From contig OZ038383.1 of assembly GCA_964036045.1 (NCBI GenBank), positions 64,299,725-64,363,724 of the forward strand: a stretch of DNA of 64,000 nucleotides, written 5' to 3'. The position numbers were made by a program, and so were the translations under genes. Position 1 is the stretch's first letter, and every line of letters begins with the position of its first letter. This document shows positions 47,073-59,220 of the stretch, one piece after another. Source of the DNA: Eutreptiella sp. 'Long Island Sound 2002'. Taxonomy: Eukaryota > Euglenozoa > Euglenophyceae > Eutreptiales > Eutreptiaceae. The notes beneath the pieces were generated by a model. It saw only the letters and a program-made list of their open reading frames with translations, had not been told where the DNA came from and ran no database searches.

Positions 47073-49090
47073 AGGGAGGAAAGCGAACAATCACGCGACA
47101 TACAAGAACAACGAACCCTAGACACCCTATTGAGCACGAGTGCGGTATGGCTCTGAATCATCATGCATCTTTGGTTGATAATCACCCTTTGCTCTAGCTG
47201 CATATTATGCACGTATTCCTGAGCCGTATCCCACATGTGTGGTATACATACCTGTCATTTGTTGCGTGTCAACATCTTGCAAGAGTGGTACAGCGGCGGC
47301 GGAACCCTGTTACTACTCTGTGGGTTGAAGTTCAATGTCTCCGGTCGTTTTCTAATTGCGCTCAGAGTGTTCACCTACTCTATCACTACCTCTGAACCTT
47401 TCCGAACCTGGCCCCTCGAAGACCCCAAGGTGTTGCTGACGTGTTTGTGGTTGGAATCTCACCCTAGACCCACAATGTACTACCGTCACCTCCAGTGCAC
47501 CTCGCACTAACCCCTGCCAACATGTCAGGGCAAAGCTGACATAGGTGGTGTCCCACGCAATGAGCTCAATAGAGTCAGCCCCAGCCCCAGTCCAAGAGTT
47601 GCTACCAGCACATCCTCCAAGGCTTCTGTTCACCCTGCATAGGGATGGCCATATCTCTACATGGCCGTAAGCTTCCTACAAAGGGCCCATGGTGTACCCT
47701 GTGGCCCTGTGCCACCCACACACAACAGGTAGAGTTCCTCCCTAGAACAAGCCACGGGGCTTGCTCCCCCCACCCCCGGCTCCACTAGTAAGGGGAATGG
47801 CCAGCCGCCTAGAGCCCCAGAGACGGTGGGGCAACGGATGTGCATATGTAAAAAATGTATTTTGTGCACAAAAAAATCGTCAAGTCGTGTAATTTGTTTT
47901 GCTATACAGTCATGTAATTTTTTTGGGGTAAGTTGTGTAAATTATGAAAAAAAACATGGGATTTTTGAAAGAAAAAATGCAAATTTTGCAATATGTTCGC
48001 AATATGTACAATTGCCAGTTTTGTACAGCACCCCATAGCAACCTTAAGGATGGGACGCCGAGTCCACAAAGCACCAAGTACTTTGTGTGGGCACCAAATA
48101 GTTGGAAGTCGGGCATTATAACATATTCTTAGATGGTGTAATTGGCACTAGAAACAAAATCAAGCTCAAGAAAAGCGTCTTGACAAAGCGAAGACCAACA
48201 TCAACGTGTTCGCACTAGCACTGAGAAAAAATAGAGGCTCAAGAAAAGAGTCTTTATAGGGCCATGGTCAAAATTAGTGCCACCATTATACTCTCTGGGG
48301 CCACCAAGGCACTGGGATGCAGCCAAAATAATAGCATGGTGCTATGCACCACTATTGGCATACCCAATAGGTTGAGGAAAATGTAGTGAAGCAAAAAGCC
48401 CATCATGCGGCTACTAAAAGTAGTTGCAGAATGCACCCTTGTAGGTGTGGGCAGGTTTTGTATCGATGGCCTTGAGCTTTGCACCAAGACTAGTGTTGAG
48501 CTAAGAAGCCACGCGCAAGTCGGCTACTAGGTGCGTGGCTAGCTCATTGATGACCTGCTGCTCACGCTCCAGTTGGCCGGATGCATCTTTGGGCTAGCTA
48601 TCAGGCACCTTGCGCCACTCTCCATGGATGAGGACCTTGGGACGGCTGTCTTGCTCTGTGGCAAGAGTGGCCTTGGGTGGATGCGCCTTGACCTCTGGGC
48701 CTTCCACGCTTTACTCGGAGGAGGCATCGTTGCCTTTGAGGGAGTGGGGATGGCCTAGACACTCTCCTCCATCCATGAACGTGCACGTTGAACTTGGGTG
48801 CTGGGAGGGAGGGGACGGCACAGGGCAAGGAGGCTCAGTCGCCCCCGCCAAATCATCACCATGCGGTTCAATGACCCGCACAGCAAGATCACCATTACCA
48901 ATGCTCAACACATAGTCGACAAAACTTGGACCCATTTGGGTGAGGAAAACATCCGCAAAAGAACCCCGCTTATCCACCACCAAGTTTGTTGGGTATACCA
49001 TCTGAAAAAAACAAGACCAACTGTCCTATTCGAATCCCAAGACCCTGTGCTTGGTGGTTAAGTTGTGCTTTTTAAGCGCCGCTAACAAAG
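47073..49090. other. No recognised gene; AT-rich island and weak coding-like patches
   Basis: An AT-rich island at about 47,840-48,110 contains repeated phrases such as GTGTAATTT. On the minus strand, 48,711-49,001 (96 codons) has protein-like composition at its start (VYPTNLVVDKRGSFADVF), and a further fragment lies near 48,254-48,487. I recognise neither. They may be broken pieces of another transposon gene. Confidence 0.4.
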
Positions 49091-49437
49091 GGCTACATAA
49101 CTTGTGCTATCTCGGGGTCCCCAACGCTTCAGCGAGGGGGGACAACATCAAAAGTGACATACCAGTCGGTGGATTGGCTACATGACCCCTACCGTCTGGG
49201 GGCTCCCCTACGCTTCAAACCGGGGGACAAAGTCAACAATGGCCCACAAGTGGGCGAATTGGCTACACAACCCCTCCCAATTGGGGAATCCCCAATGCTT
49301 CACAACGGGGGACAAAACAGTGACCCAATAGTGTGCAGATTGGCTGCATAACGCCTGCCGTCTTAACGGTCCCCAGCACTTCAGAGCAAGGGACAAAATC
49401 AGTGAAGGCGCACAAGTGGGTAGATTCGCTACATTCA
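49091..49437 (+). repeat. Family C tandem repeat, locus 1: about four units of 85 bp
   Basis: GGCTAC(A/G)-type unit starts lie at 49,091, 49,176, 49,261, 49,342 and about 49,428 (spacings 85, 85, 81, 86). Each unit contains GGGGTCCCCAACGCTTCA-like sequence, then GGGGGACAAA, then CACAAGTGGG, then GATTGGCTACA. The same elements in the same order make up the array at 61,330-61,990, so the two loci are one family. Confidence 0.8.
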
Positions 49438-50541
49438 TGTATCTTTTGGATAAAACTCTGTTGTTTTTTTTTGATAAAGACGTGTAACTTTTTTTCGGCG
49501 GTGAACGCAGGTCCAAAAAACATTGTCCTGTTGCGTAACTTTATCCCGTGCTAAACGCAAGTACCGCCCACATGCAATTAGGACAAAACAAAGAAGAAAA
49601 ACACGACGATTTTTGCTTACACGCATTTACCAACAAAAAAATACACATATAGTGTCCATTGGTAGCATTGTCCCAAGGGCAAATAGTTGGCCCATGTACC
49701 CTAGCCAAACCGAATGTTAGAGAAGCGGAGCCGCCCCTTACAGTTTGTGAGGCAATCAGGTGACGGGTGTGCCTGCAACCAGTTCCATGCATGCGCCCAA
49801 AGCGTGTATCCTACTCTTCAGGCTCAAGTGCGTAGGCCCGATGTGTTGTATGTGTTTTGCTTCAAGAACATAGCATGCACAAAAGCAAATGCGTCATAGC
49901 ATTCCAGATGCAGTCCAAAAGCGGTTCAGAAACTCAGATTGACGTGCACCGGGTGGGTTGGTAGGTCCGTTGTGAATGCAAAGAAAACAACAAATTGATA
50001 GAGTAGAATATACACGGTGCAAAACTCCAGTTTGAGTGTGTCAAACTTGAGTTTTGCTTCAAGAACATGACATGCACAAAAGCAAATGCGTCACAGCATT
50101 CCAGATGGAGTTCCATGCATGCTGAAGGGAAAAACCATGCAGCACGCATACTGATCAAGATGGCTAAGGACGGTGCTCAAGAGCGTTAATAGTCTACACA
50201 TGGGGGTTCGCCTGGCGTACCAGTCCTCGGCGACTGCTACGATTGCTCTATGAAGACGCTCCCGGGCCAGCGCTGGTTGCCAACATCATGCTTGTGGCGA
50301 CACCCGTTGCACCAACGGTGGTGCACGGGCCACTACACAGGTGGCACGGAGAAATACCAAACCTGCCACACATCTGTGAGGCTCTGCTGAACTGTTGCAG
50401 CTGCTGCGGCTGCATCCCGTCCAACATACATGTGACCACGCCTCCCGTACGCCAACCAGCCGGAGGCAGAGAACCCAACTACATGACCACCCTAGCGAGC
50501 CAACATGCCCGGGCACCACCCGACAAAAAGCATAAGCCTAC
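49438..50541. other. Unrecognised sequence containing a 62-bp direct repeat
   Basis: A segment beginning GTTTTGCTTCAAGAACAT at 49,854 (to about 49,915) recurs at 50,051 (to about 50,115), 197 bases later, with only a few differences. GTTCCATGCATG also occurs near 49,781 and 50,110. Reading frames here are short and unrecognised. Confidence 0.6.
50019..50057 (+). other. 39-nt hairpin with 17-bp arms
   Basis: GCAAAACTCCAGTTTGA (50,019-50,035), loop GTGTG, then TCAAACTTGAGTTTTGC (50,041-50,057). The arms pair with a single mismatch. The right arm overlaps the start of the second copy of the 62-bp direct repeat. It could be a foldback element end or a small-RNA precursor. Neither is demonstrated. 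Confidence 0.75.
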
Positions 50542-50973
50542 TTAGTGGGTTAGCCCACCAAATGGCAGGCACATTTCGTTGATCCCGCGGATGCGAAGCT
50601 GCCATTGGTCCCAAAGGGCGCCAATGAAGTCCCTTATCACATCTAGCCTAGAGCCCACACTATAGTGGAGTCTGGGCGCTCTCCACGAGGCTGTGGCTCC
50701 CGGCCCGTATCGCCACCGCAGTGCTTCCCTGACCGCCGGCGGAGCGACGGCCAAGCCGGCCAGTATTCGTTGAATGGCCACCCCGCAGCTGGCTGCTCCG
50801 GGGCCCACGTAGAGCTCGAATGCCCCAAGGAACAGGGCGACGACGTCCACGACGCCAGGGAACAACATGCACATGCCGTACAAGACGCAAGCAAAAACAC
50901 ATGTGCGGTCCCAGGACCGCGGCCCGGTAATAGCGGCGGATAACACATGGGCCCACTCGCGCAGCACCGGCAC
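50542..50973 (-). CDS. Unrecognised hydrophobic reading frame (143 codons), doubtful gene
   Basis: A GC-rich minus-strand frame with hydrophobic stretches (CVLYGMCMLFPGVVDVVALF, about residues 31-50, and AIQRILAGLAVAPPAV, about residues 66-81). I recognise no domain. Long frames overlap it in both other minus-strand phases (50,643-51,164 and 50,660-51,016), which is typical of GC-rich DNA without stops. It may be a decayed transposon or a chance frame. It is listed because it is the longest unexplained frame between the family C array and the 11-bp array. Confidence 0.2.
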   Translation of the reverse strand: MPVLREWAHVLSAAITGPRSWDRTCVFACVLYGMCMLFPGVVDVVALFLGAFELYVGPGAASCGVAIQRILAGLAVAPPAVREALRWRYGPGATASWRAPRLHYSVGSRLDVIRDFIGALWDQWQLRIRGINEMCLPFGGLTH

Positions 50974-51769
50974 CGCGTCCGCCCGCTCCCTCTGCTAGCG
51001 CCCATGCTAGTCCCACCGGCCCTAGTCACGCTACCGGCGCCGGCGCCCCATGTGCACCGGGGGAACAGTATGCATCGGGTGGAACGGCGGCAGCGTAACT
51101 GGGCGTGATGTGGCATCATAAGAACAAAGGCTGGCAAATATAGAAGAAGGGACATCCTGTGCACGGATTATCACTCCCGCACAAACAATGTCAACAAGGC
51201 CATCCACGCACCACCGCTGGTAGATCCCCGGCGTTTGGTGTCAGAAGCACCGACCAAGACGCCCTCGCGATAGGTTAGGATGCAAGTGCGTGGGCTCATG
51301 CCCACAGAATGGGACACCCAAGCATGATTGGGGTGAGAGCTGCAGAAGGTCGTGCCCACTAAGGTGGATGCCCTCTATGCGAGCTCAATGAGATCAAGGG
51401 ACTGCCACTGTGACTGAGTGTAGATTGTAGGAGCCATTGGCGAGCAGTGGCTGAGCCCACAAAGGTAAATGCTTTGCGGTTAGTGGCATAAGAGCCGGTC
51501 GGGGTTCCCAGACACGACGTTGCGATGCAACTTGTACTGACTAATGCCCACCTTGATGGATGCCACACCAGCATGTGGGATGTGAGTCACCACAACACAT
51601 GCCCGCTACAGCGGATCCCCCAATAAGGGGATGGGATGGGAGCCTGGTAGGCTCGGGTGACGAGGTGTCCATGTGTGTGCGTGACGTAGCGATGACGGTC
51701 AGCGAGGCCCCAGCCAAGGCGGAAGCAATATGCTTATGCGCATTGCAGTACATGCCACGGGGACATAGT
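50974..51769. other. No recognised gene
   Basis: Minus-strand fragments such as VGTTFCSSHPNHAWVSHSVG (about 51,310-51,360) have protein-like composition, but are short and interrupted. They could be the remains of a retroelement. I cannot assign a family. Confidence 0.4.
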
Positions 51770-53430
51770 GAGAGTACATAGGGTGCCCAACGAGTGCACA
51801 CAAGGTGCGGAGCGCACCTTGCACTCTGGGTGCAGTTACTCCACGCCTTGCACTCGGTGTGCATTCACCATGCTCTCTCTGTGTGATCGCTGCGCAATCA
51901 CCGCTCTCAGTTTCTACCCCGTTTGCCCTCACTCTGCATTTTGGGTGCAATGAGTGTGCACCTGTATGCACACACTGTGTGCACTTTGTGTTCGCTCTGC
52001 GCACAGTGGCTACACACATGGTGTGGCTAGAGTGCACAGTTAGTGCACACAGAGAGTGCAAGGAGTGCACCGTAAGGGCACCAAGCAAGTCCAGAGGGTG
52101 CGTAGTGAGTGCGCAAAGAGTGCAGAGTGAGGACTTTGTGAGTGCACGCAAAATGCACGGAGAGCGCACATAGGGTGCGGCATGAGTCCACAGAGAGTCA
52201 AGAGTGAGTGTAGAGAGCGTGCACAATCAGTGCACCGTGGGTGCACCGTGAGTGCACTTAGGGTGTGCAGGTAGCGCACACCTTCGGTGCATAGTAAGTG
52301 ATCATGGAGTGCACAACAACTGCACGCTCGGCACACGGCGAGTGTGCCAAAAGTGCATAAAGAGTGCACAATTAGTGCACCAAGAGAGCGCAGTGAGTGC
52401 ACCGTCGGGGCAAAATGCCTGCGCAAAAAAAGCATAGGGAGTGTGCACTAAGTGCACAGTGAGGACACAGTGAGTGCACTTTTTACAAAGTGCACGCAGA
52501 GTGCGCACCGAGTGCATGCACAAGGGACACAAAGTGCACAACCAGTGCACAAAGAGTGCACAGTGTGTGTACATAAGGTGCACTCAGGGTGCATAGTAAG
52601 TGCATTGCGGGTGCACAAACAGTGAGTGCACAATGTGTACATTGTGAGTGCGTAGTTGGAAGTGAGAGTAGCCAAAGCACACCGTTATGGCGTAGTAAGT
52701 GCACCATGAGTGCATGCAAAGCGTGCAATCGGCACACTTAGTCTGTGCACAACAAATGCTCTCATAGGGCACAATGTGTGCACGGTGGACACACGGCGAG
52801 TATGCCAAGGGTGTGCAGAGAGTGCAGAAAGCGTAGTGCAGTTGGTAAGCAGTGGGTGTGCTCTGAGGGCACAGCGGCGACACAAAGAGTGCAATTTTTA
52901 CAAAGTGCACGCAGAGTGCACACCGAGTGAGCGTACAAGGCACACAATGTGCACACCCAGTGCACAAAGAGTACACCGTGTGTGTACATAAGGTGCACTC
53001 AGGGTGCATAGTGGGTGCATTGCGGGTGCACAAAGAGTCGGTGCACAGTGAGTGCACTGTGTGTGCATAGTGGGAAGTGAGAGCAGCCAAAGTGCATAGT
53101 CTTGGAGTAGTAAGTGAACAGTGATTGTATGCAGAGCGTGCAATTGGCACACACAGTTAGTGCACAGTAAATTCTCTCATAGGGCACAATGTGTGCATGG
53201 TGGACACACAATGAGTCCGCCAAGGGTGTGCGGAGAGTGCACAAAGCGTAGTGCCATAGGTAAGCAGTGGGTGTTCTTGGAGGACACAGCGAGAGCACAC
53301 AATGGGAACACAATCAATGCACAAGGAGTGCACAATGGGCGAGTGCACGGTGGGTGCACGGAATGTGCCCACAAAGTATGAGCGCTCAGAGAGGGCATGG
53401 TTGGTGCATAGTGGGTGCATAAAAGGGTAC
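51770..53430. repeat. Degenerate 11-bp GTGCAC array, block 1
   Basis: The palindrome GTGCAC recurs with five-base spacers, giving an 11-bp period. Around 52,220-52,260 it appears four times in succession at exact 11-base steps with spacers AATCA, CGTGG and CGTGA. The consensus is GTGCACAGTGA-like. Part of the block is itself duplicated at about 415 bp: TAAGCAGTGGGTGT lies at 52,846 and 53,261, and the stretch from about 52,497 matches that from about 52,912. Cysteine-rich minus-strand frames here are products of the repeat. Confidence 0.9.
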
Positions 53431-54540
53431 AGATGCACTACCCGGAGATTGCCCGCAGCACAAGCACATGGCCCGGGCACTGTTTGCGATACGAACGCTA
53501 CATAGGCAGAGCCTGGCCTCAAACATCATTCAAACTGCAACAGTATGTGATAAGAGGAAATGCTATAAACAACGTTGCTATGAACAAAATCGAGCCGAAG
53601 GCGAGCCCATACAATGCAACGAATCATGGCGCCGCAATGACAGGTGATGGTCGGCGAAATATGAATGCCAATAGATAATGAGCACCCAAGGCAAAGGACC
53701 GCGCCACGCATGGCGCCGCTAGGCGCCAGACATCAATAGATGGGCTCTGGCCACGAGGGCTTAAGTACCCTAACGTACAGCAAAAAGACACCTCACACTG
53801 CAAAAAAGAGATACCTTACCGGAAGATACCCAAGTAGTCTATGATGACAACACATATACAACTCATTTCAAGCCACCTCAAGCTATGCCATAGAATATGC
53901 CGCCCGTACAGGGCGCTCCAGGTTTCCAACCAGCGCTCCCCGGCCCACGGGAGTAGCGCACTAAGGTTGTACTATGACGATGGTTACCCACTTTATACCT
54001 CCGATGCTATAACAACCTCAAACATCGCCATCCAAAACGAGGCGAAGGCGAGCCCATACATTGCAATGAAACATGGCACCGCAAGGCGCCGCAAGGATAC
54101 AAGCTGGCCCGCAAGACTATCGGTGCCAAGCCATTCCAGAGGCCAAAGGCAGACAATTGAACCTAGAATGGCGCCGCGAGGCACCCAGAATCTGTGCCCC
54201 ACCCCCTACCCGGAAGAGATGGAAATACAACTAGATGCAAAAAGCAGGGACTCCGTGTCGCTGTCAGAACAGGAACTCATAGAAAAATCAACCGCAACAG
54301 GGGTGTCAACCATGTAGACCGTGATGGAGCTGCGCTCCGGGGTACACTGTGTATCGCGTGAGGAAGTTGGAACATCATTTTCACACAACATCTCTTGCTC
54401 ACTACATTCCCGTGAGCCATCAACCTTTTGCACGGACGGCTCGGCATCATCATTGTGCATAACGGAATGCACAGTAGAGTTTGCTTGTAGAGTTTGTTTA
54501 GAGAACTGCAGACATGGGCATGACCTAGGATAAGATTACA
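53431..54540. other. Non-repeat segment splitting the 11-bp array, with an internal duplication
   Basis: This 1.1-kb insert lacks the GTGCAC pattern. GAAGGCGAGCCCATACA occurs at 53,597 and 54,044, 447 bases apart, within longer similar stretches that also share GATGCTATAA-like and CATGG(C)(A/G)CCGC phrases. The reading frame at 53,841-54,317 (plus, 158 codons) covers the second copy and has no recognised domain. It could be an old insertion into the array. No clear ends were found. Confidence 0.6.
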
Positions 54541-57500
54541 ATATGGGCAGTGTCCGAGATACTAATGCTTTGCACGGGGGTGCAAAAGGACTACTCGGCA
54601 AGTGTACACAGGATGCCCACGCAGTGTGCATAGAATGCACAGAATACATACATGGAGAGCACACGGTGCGCACGCACGGTGTGCACAAGGTGCGCAACCT
54701 GTACATACCAAGTGTGCACATTGTGTGCACACATAACACCCAAAGCGTGCCCACAACGTGCACCATGACTACATAGCCAGTGTGTGGGGGGTGCACTATG
54801 AGTTGACAGAGGGAGTGAGAGCATAGACAAGCCACAGTCATTGTCGACAGAGTGCACAAAATGTGAATCGTGAGTGCACCGTGAGTGCACACAGTGAGTG
54901 CAGTCGGTGCACGCAGCAAGTACACACCTGGTACACATTAGGTACTCCTATAGTGCACGACGGGTGCACGGTGAGCGCACGGAGCGTGTGCCAAGATGCG
55001 CAAAGAGTCAACATGGAAGATACAGAGGGTGCAGGGGGAGTGCACTAGGAGGGCACAGTGAGTGCATGCAATGGGCACATGGAATAGAGCGAGAAGGCAC
55101 ATGGGGGGCAGAGTGTGTGCACAATGACTAACAGTGAGTGCACACAGAGTGCACAATAAGCGCCTAGTGAGGGCACACACGGCAACAACTGAGTGCATAC
55201 GGAACGTACATTGTGTGCATAAACAGTGCTTCATGAGCGCGCAGAACGTGTGTAGTGCATGCGCGATGAGTGCACACAGAAGCCATACAGAGGGCACAAT
55301 ATGTGCACAATCAGTACACAGTAAGTATGCAGTGACTGAGAACATAGTGACTGCACACAGAGTGCCCGCAACGTACATGGTGAGTGCACAGAGGGTGCAC
55401 GTTGAGTGCAAGAGAGTGCGCAGTGAATGCACTGAGGGTGCACTGACAGTGCAGTGACAATACACAGTGAGTGCACAGTGAGTGCATAGAGAGCGCACAT
55501 CAAGTGCAAAGTGCACAGGGAGTATGTAGTGAGCGCGCACAGAGTGGCAATGCGAGTACAGAGAGTGCACCCAGCATTCACTCAGTTTGCACCGTGTGGG
55601 AGCGTGAGTGCTGTGAGTGTACACAGGGTGGGCAGTGATTACATATTTAGGGCACAGCCAGTGCACTGTGAGTGCATAGTGAGTGCGCTGTGAGTATACA
55701 AGGAGTGTGCACAAAGTGCGCTGTGTGTAGGGAGCGGTGCGTGCACCGTCATTGTGTGCACACGGTGAGCACACAGCATACACGGTGACTGCGCAAGGAG
55801 TGCACAGAGAGGAATCATAGAAGTGTGCAAAGCGCGAGCAGTGCGGATACAGAGAAGTGTTAGCATCAAAAGTGTAGCGTGCATGCACCCTCAGTGCAAG
55901 GTGAGGGCACACTACAGGCACATGGATTGCAGGGCGCGTGCCCGATGATTGCAGGCAGCGTGTGCACAGTGTACGCAGTTCGTGCAGAGAGTATATGTGT
56001 GTGGAGTGCACCGTAAGTGTATCTGGTGTGCACAGTGAATACATAGTAAGTGCACACATAGTGCACATACAGTGTGCGGAGAGTGCATAGGGAGTACATA
56101 GTAAGTGCATACAGGCAGTAACGTGGGCACAGTGTGTGCATAGAGAGAGGGTGTGTGTGCTGCGTGTACACAGACCTTGCAATGGGTGCACAGAGAGTAT
56201 GCCCAGGGTCGCATCCAGTGCACGATGAATGCACAATGAATGTACAGAGAGTGCACAGAGAGGGCATAGAGAGGGCACATAGGGTGTGCACCCGTCAATG
56301 AACAGAGAGCGCAGTGCGTGCGTGGTGACTGCAAACAGAGCGTATGGTGCATGCAGAGTGAGTGCCAAATGAGTGCACAGCTAATGCACGCAGCTAAGTA
56401 GTGAGTGCAATGTGACTGCACACACAGTGTACACAGAGTGCGCATTGGGTGCACAGAGAGTGCGCAATGCATGCACTGAGAATGCACACAGCTTGCATGG
56501 GGAGTACACCACGAGTGCACAGAGAGTCTGTCTAGTGCGTGCACAACGAGTGCACACAGTGCAGAATGAGTGAGCAAAGAGTGTGTAGTGCTTACGCACA
56601 AAGCTGACAATTAGTGCAAAGAGAATATACCCTGAGTTCAGACAGAGCACAAAACTTGGCACAGTACGAGTGTACGCAGAGTGCACAGCGAGGGTACACA
56701 GAGTGCACAGAGACTCTACAATAGTGTGTAGAGAGGGAGCGCGGTGGGTGCCCAAGGACTGCACACACACACGGCGTGTGCGCACGACGAGCACCGTGAG
56801 GGCATAGAGACTGCACAGTGAGCATCCACAGTGAATGCACCAGGTGAGCTGTGGGCTGCAAGAGAGCCCAGTGAGTGGATAGTGACTCCACACACAATGT
56901 ACTATGAATGCAAAGTGAACATAAGGTAGGTACACAGCACACACACGTAGTGCGTTCGGTGAACATAGAGTGAGTGCACACACAGCGGGCAAAGGGTGCG
57001 TAGCTAGGGCACGGAGAGTGTCGAGTAAGTGCACCGAGAGTGCTTATGGAGCACACAGAGAGTGCATAGTGAGTGCACACAAAGTGCACAGTGTACAGTG
57101 TGTGACAACAGAATACACGGTGAGTGCATAGTGGGTGCGCCCGGGCTAGCAATGAGAACACAGAATGTGCAACCAGGGTCTACACAGAGTGCAGACTGCA
57201 GACACAGTGAATGCGCAGTGAGGGTGCACGGAATGCACCATGGGTGTACGAAGACTGCGTGGTGGTAGCACAGTACCTGCACACAGATCGTAGATTGTAC
57301 AGTGAATGCACGGTGAATGCGAAATACGTGTGCCGAGAATGCGGACAGTGTGTGCTAAATGCACACGGTGCGTGCACAGGCATAGTGCACATGTTGTGCA
57401 GTCAGTGCACAGCAACTGGATACTGGGGTACATCGCGGGGACAATGAGTACACAGCGAGTGCACAAAGAGGATTCACAGAGTGCACACAGCGTTTACAAA

Positions 57501-58870
57501 GAGTGTACAGGGAGTGCAGCCAGGGTCCGAAAGGAGTGCACAGCGCGGGCATAGTGAGCATAGTGAGGGCATACGGGGTGCATAGTGAGTCCATAGTGCG
57601 TGCCCAGTGAGTGCGCACACAATGCATAGTAAGTGTAAAGTACCAACACAGTGTCAGCGCAGTTATTGCACTGTGCTTGCATAGTGAGGGCACTAGGAGT
57701 GGGTCATAGGCACACACAGGGTGAACAAAGGGTGCACACAAAGTGCAAAGTCAGTGCACTATGGGTGCAGTCAGAGTGCTCAGTAGCCCAGCGGTGAAAG
57801 TGCAGAAATAGCATACAAATTGTACATCTAGCACACACGGATGGTGAAGTGAGTGCCACCACTGTGACCAGCAAGAGCGCAGAGAGTGTGCGGAGAGTGC
57901 ATAGCGAGTGCACACTAAGTGCAGAACGAGTGCACAGGGAGTGAGTAGTGTGTGAATAGGGAACTCGCGTGGGCAGCGTAGTGAGTGCAGCCAAAGTGCA
58001 TACAGGGTGCACACATGGCGCACAGTGAGCGCACACAGACAACACAATGAGTGCACAGTGAGTACACTGTGAGCAAGCAGTGAGTGCACACAGGCAGTAC
58101 ACAGAGTGCACACCAGGTGTACAGAGACAGAGCGATAGATCAGTGAGTGCACATTTGGTGCAAGGTGAGTGCACAATGTGGGCACATAGACTGTACAGTG
58201 GGTGAGCACAATGTGCAATCAGAGTACACCTAGAGCACACAGCGAGCCTGAAGTAGCAGCATACAGATAGTACAGTGAGCGCACATGGGGTGCACATTGA
58301 ATGCGCGCAAAAGTGAGCGCAAGCAGAGAGAGCAGTGATGGCACAATGAGTGCACATGTAGTACACAGCGAAAGCACTCAGAGTGGGCAGTGCAAGCACA
58401 TGAATTGCGCAGTGAGAGCGCAGAGAGAGCACAGTGCGTGCACAGTGAATGCACAGTGTGCACACAAAGTGTATAGTGAGTGGGTAAAAACCGAGGGTAC
58501 ATTGAGTGGGCAACAGGTGCACACAAGGTTCACACTGGTTTCGCACTGGGGACGCACTGGGTGCACTTAGTGTGCTAGTAGTGAACAGTGGTTTCAAACA
58601 GAGAGGGCGGGTGCTCACTGAGTACTGGCGCAATGCACAGCGATAGTACAATGAATGCATAGTGAGTGCACACAGAGTGTGTGGTGAGTGCACGTACGGT
58701 GCACAGTGCCTGAACGCAACATGCACAAAGAGTGCAAAAAGAGTGCACAGCGAGTGCAAGCAAAGTGTACAATGAGTTCGCAGAGAGTGCATAGTGAGAG
58801 CACAGTGCGTGTGCACGGCATATACGCATAGATACCACAGCGAGTGTGGACTGCCCATGCCGCACTGCAC
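54541..58870. repeat. Degenerate 11-bp GTGCAC array, block 2
   Basis: This continues the GTGCAC-NNNNN pattern for about 4.3 kb with more divergence than block 1; spacers such as AGTGA, ACAGA and AGAGA dominate. The minus strand rarely forms stop codons because the unit's complement lacks TAA, TAG and TGA. Frames of 476 codons (54,938-56,368) and 466 codons (57,704-59,104) therefore arise, made of an 11-residue Cys-rich period. I do not call them genes. The second frame runs into poly-G-rich DNA after 58,870. Confidence 0.9.
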
Positions 58871-59220
58871 CCCTTCAGCGCAGGACAAAGGGGCACACTG
58901 CTGCACAACATCACTACAAAGCGTACAAAGTAGCACACTGCTGCATGTTTGTGGCACGGGGGGGGGGGGGGGCGTAGCAACGGGCCATACGCTGACTCCC
59001 TCCCACTTTCCAGCCAATTTCAGGGCGGGGGGGGGGGGGGGGGGGGCTGGGTCTGGGGGGTCTGGGGCCGGCTGAAGGGGAGGGGGGCACCCGGACCCCA
59101 ACATATATGGCTTAAAATGACCCCTTCATCGCGGTAGACATTTTTGCGGTATGTATGTTGGCAAAAAAAACTGCAACAAGGGGGGGGGGGGGGCATGGTA
59201 GGTGGTACTTGTGTTTAAGG
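58871..59220. repeat. Poly-G-rich block
   Basis: G-runs lie at 58,958-58,972 (15), 59,027-59,046 (20) and 59,180-59,193 (14). The sequence before the second, CACTTTCCAGCCAATTTCAG, closely matches that before the G-run at 62,382-62,397, which suggests copies of one dispersed element. No gene is present. Confidence 0.75.

Noticed and set aside
54938-56368. A 476-codon cysteine-rich protein gene.
   Set aside because: It is the complement of the 11-bp GTGCAC repeat, which rarely forms stop codons. All phases give the same periodic peptide.
57704-59104. A 466-codon gene with a proline-rich start.
   Set aside because: The proline-rich start is poly-G DNA read in reverse, and the remainder is the 11-bp repeat. 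The open frame is explained by composition.
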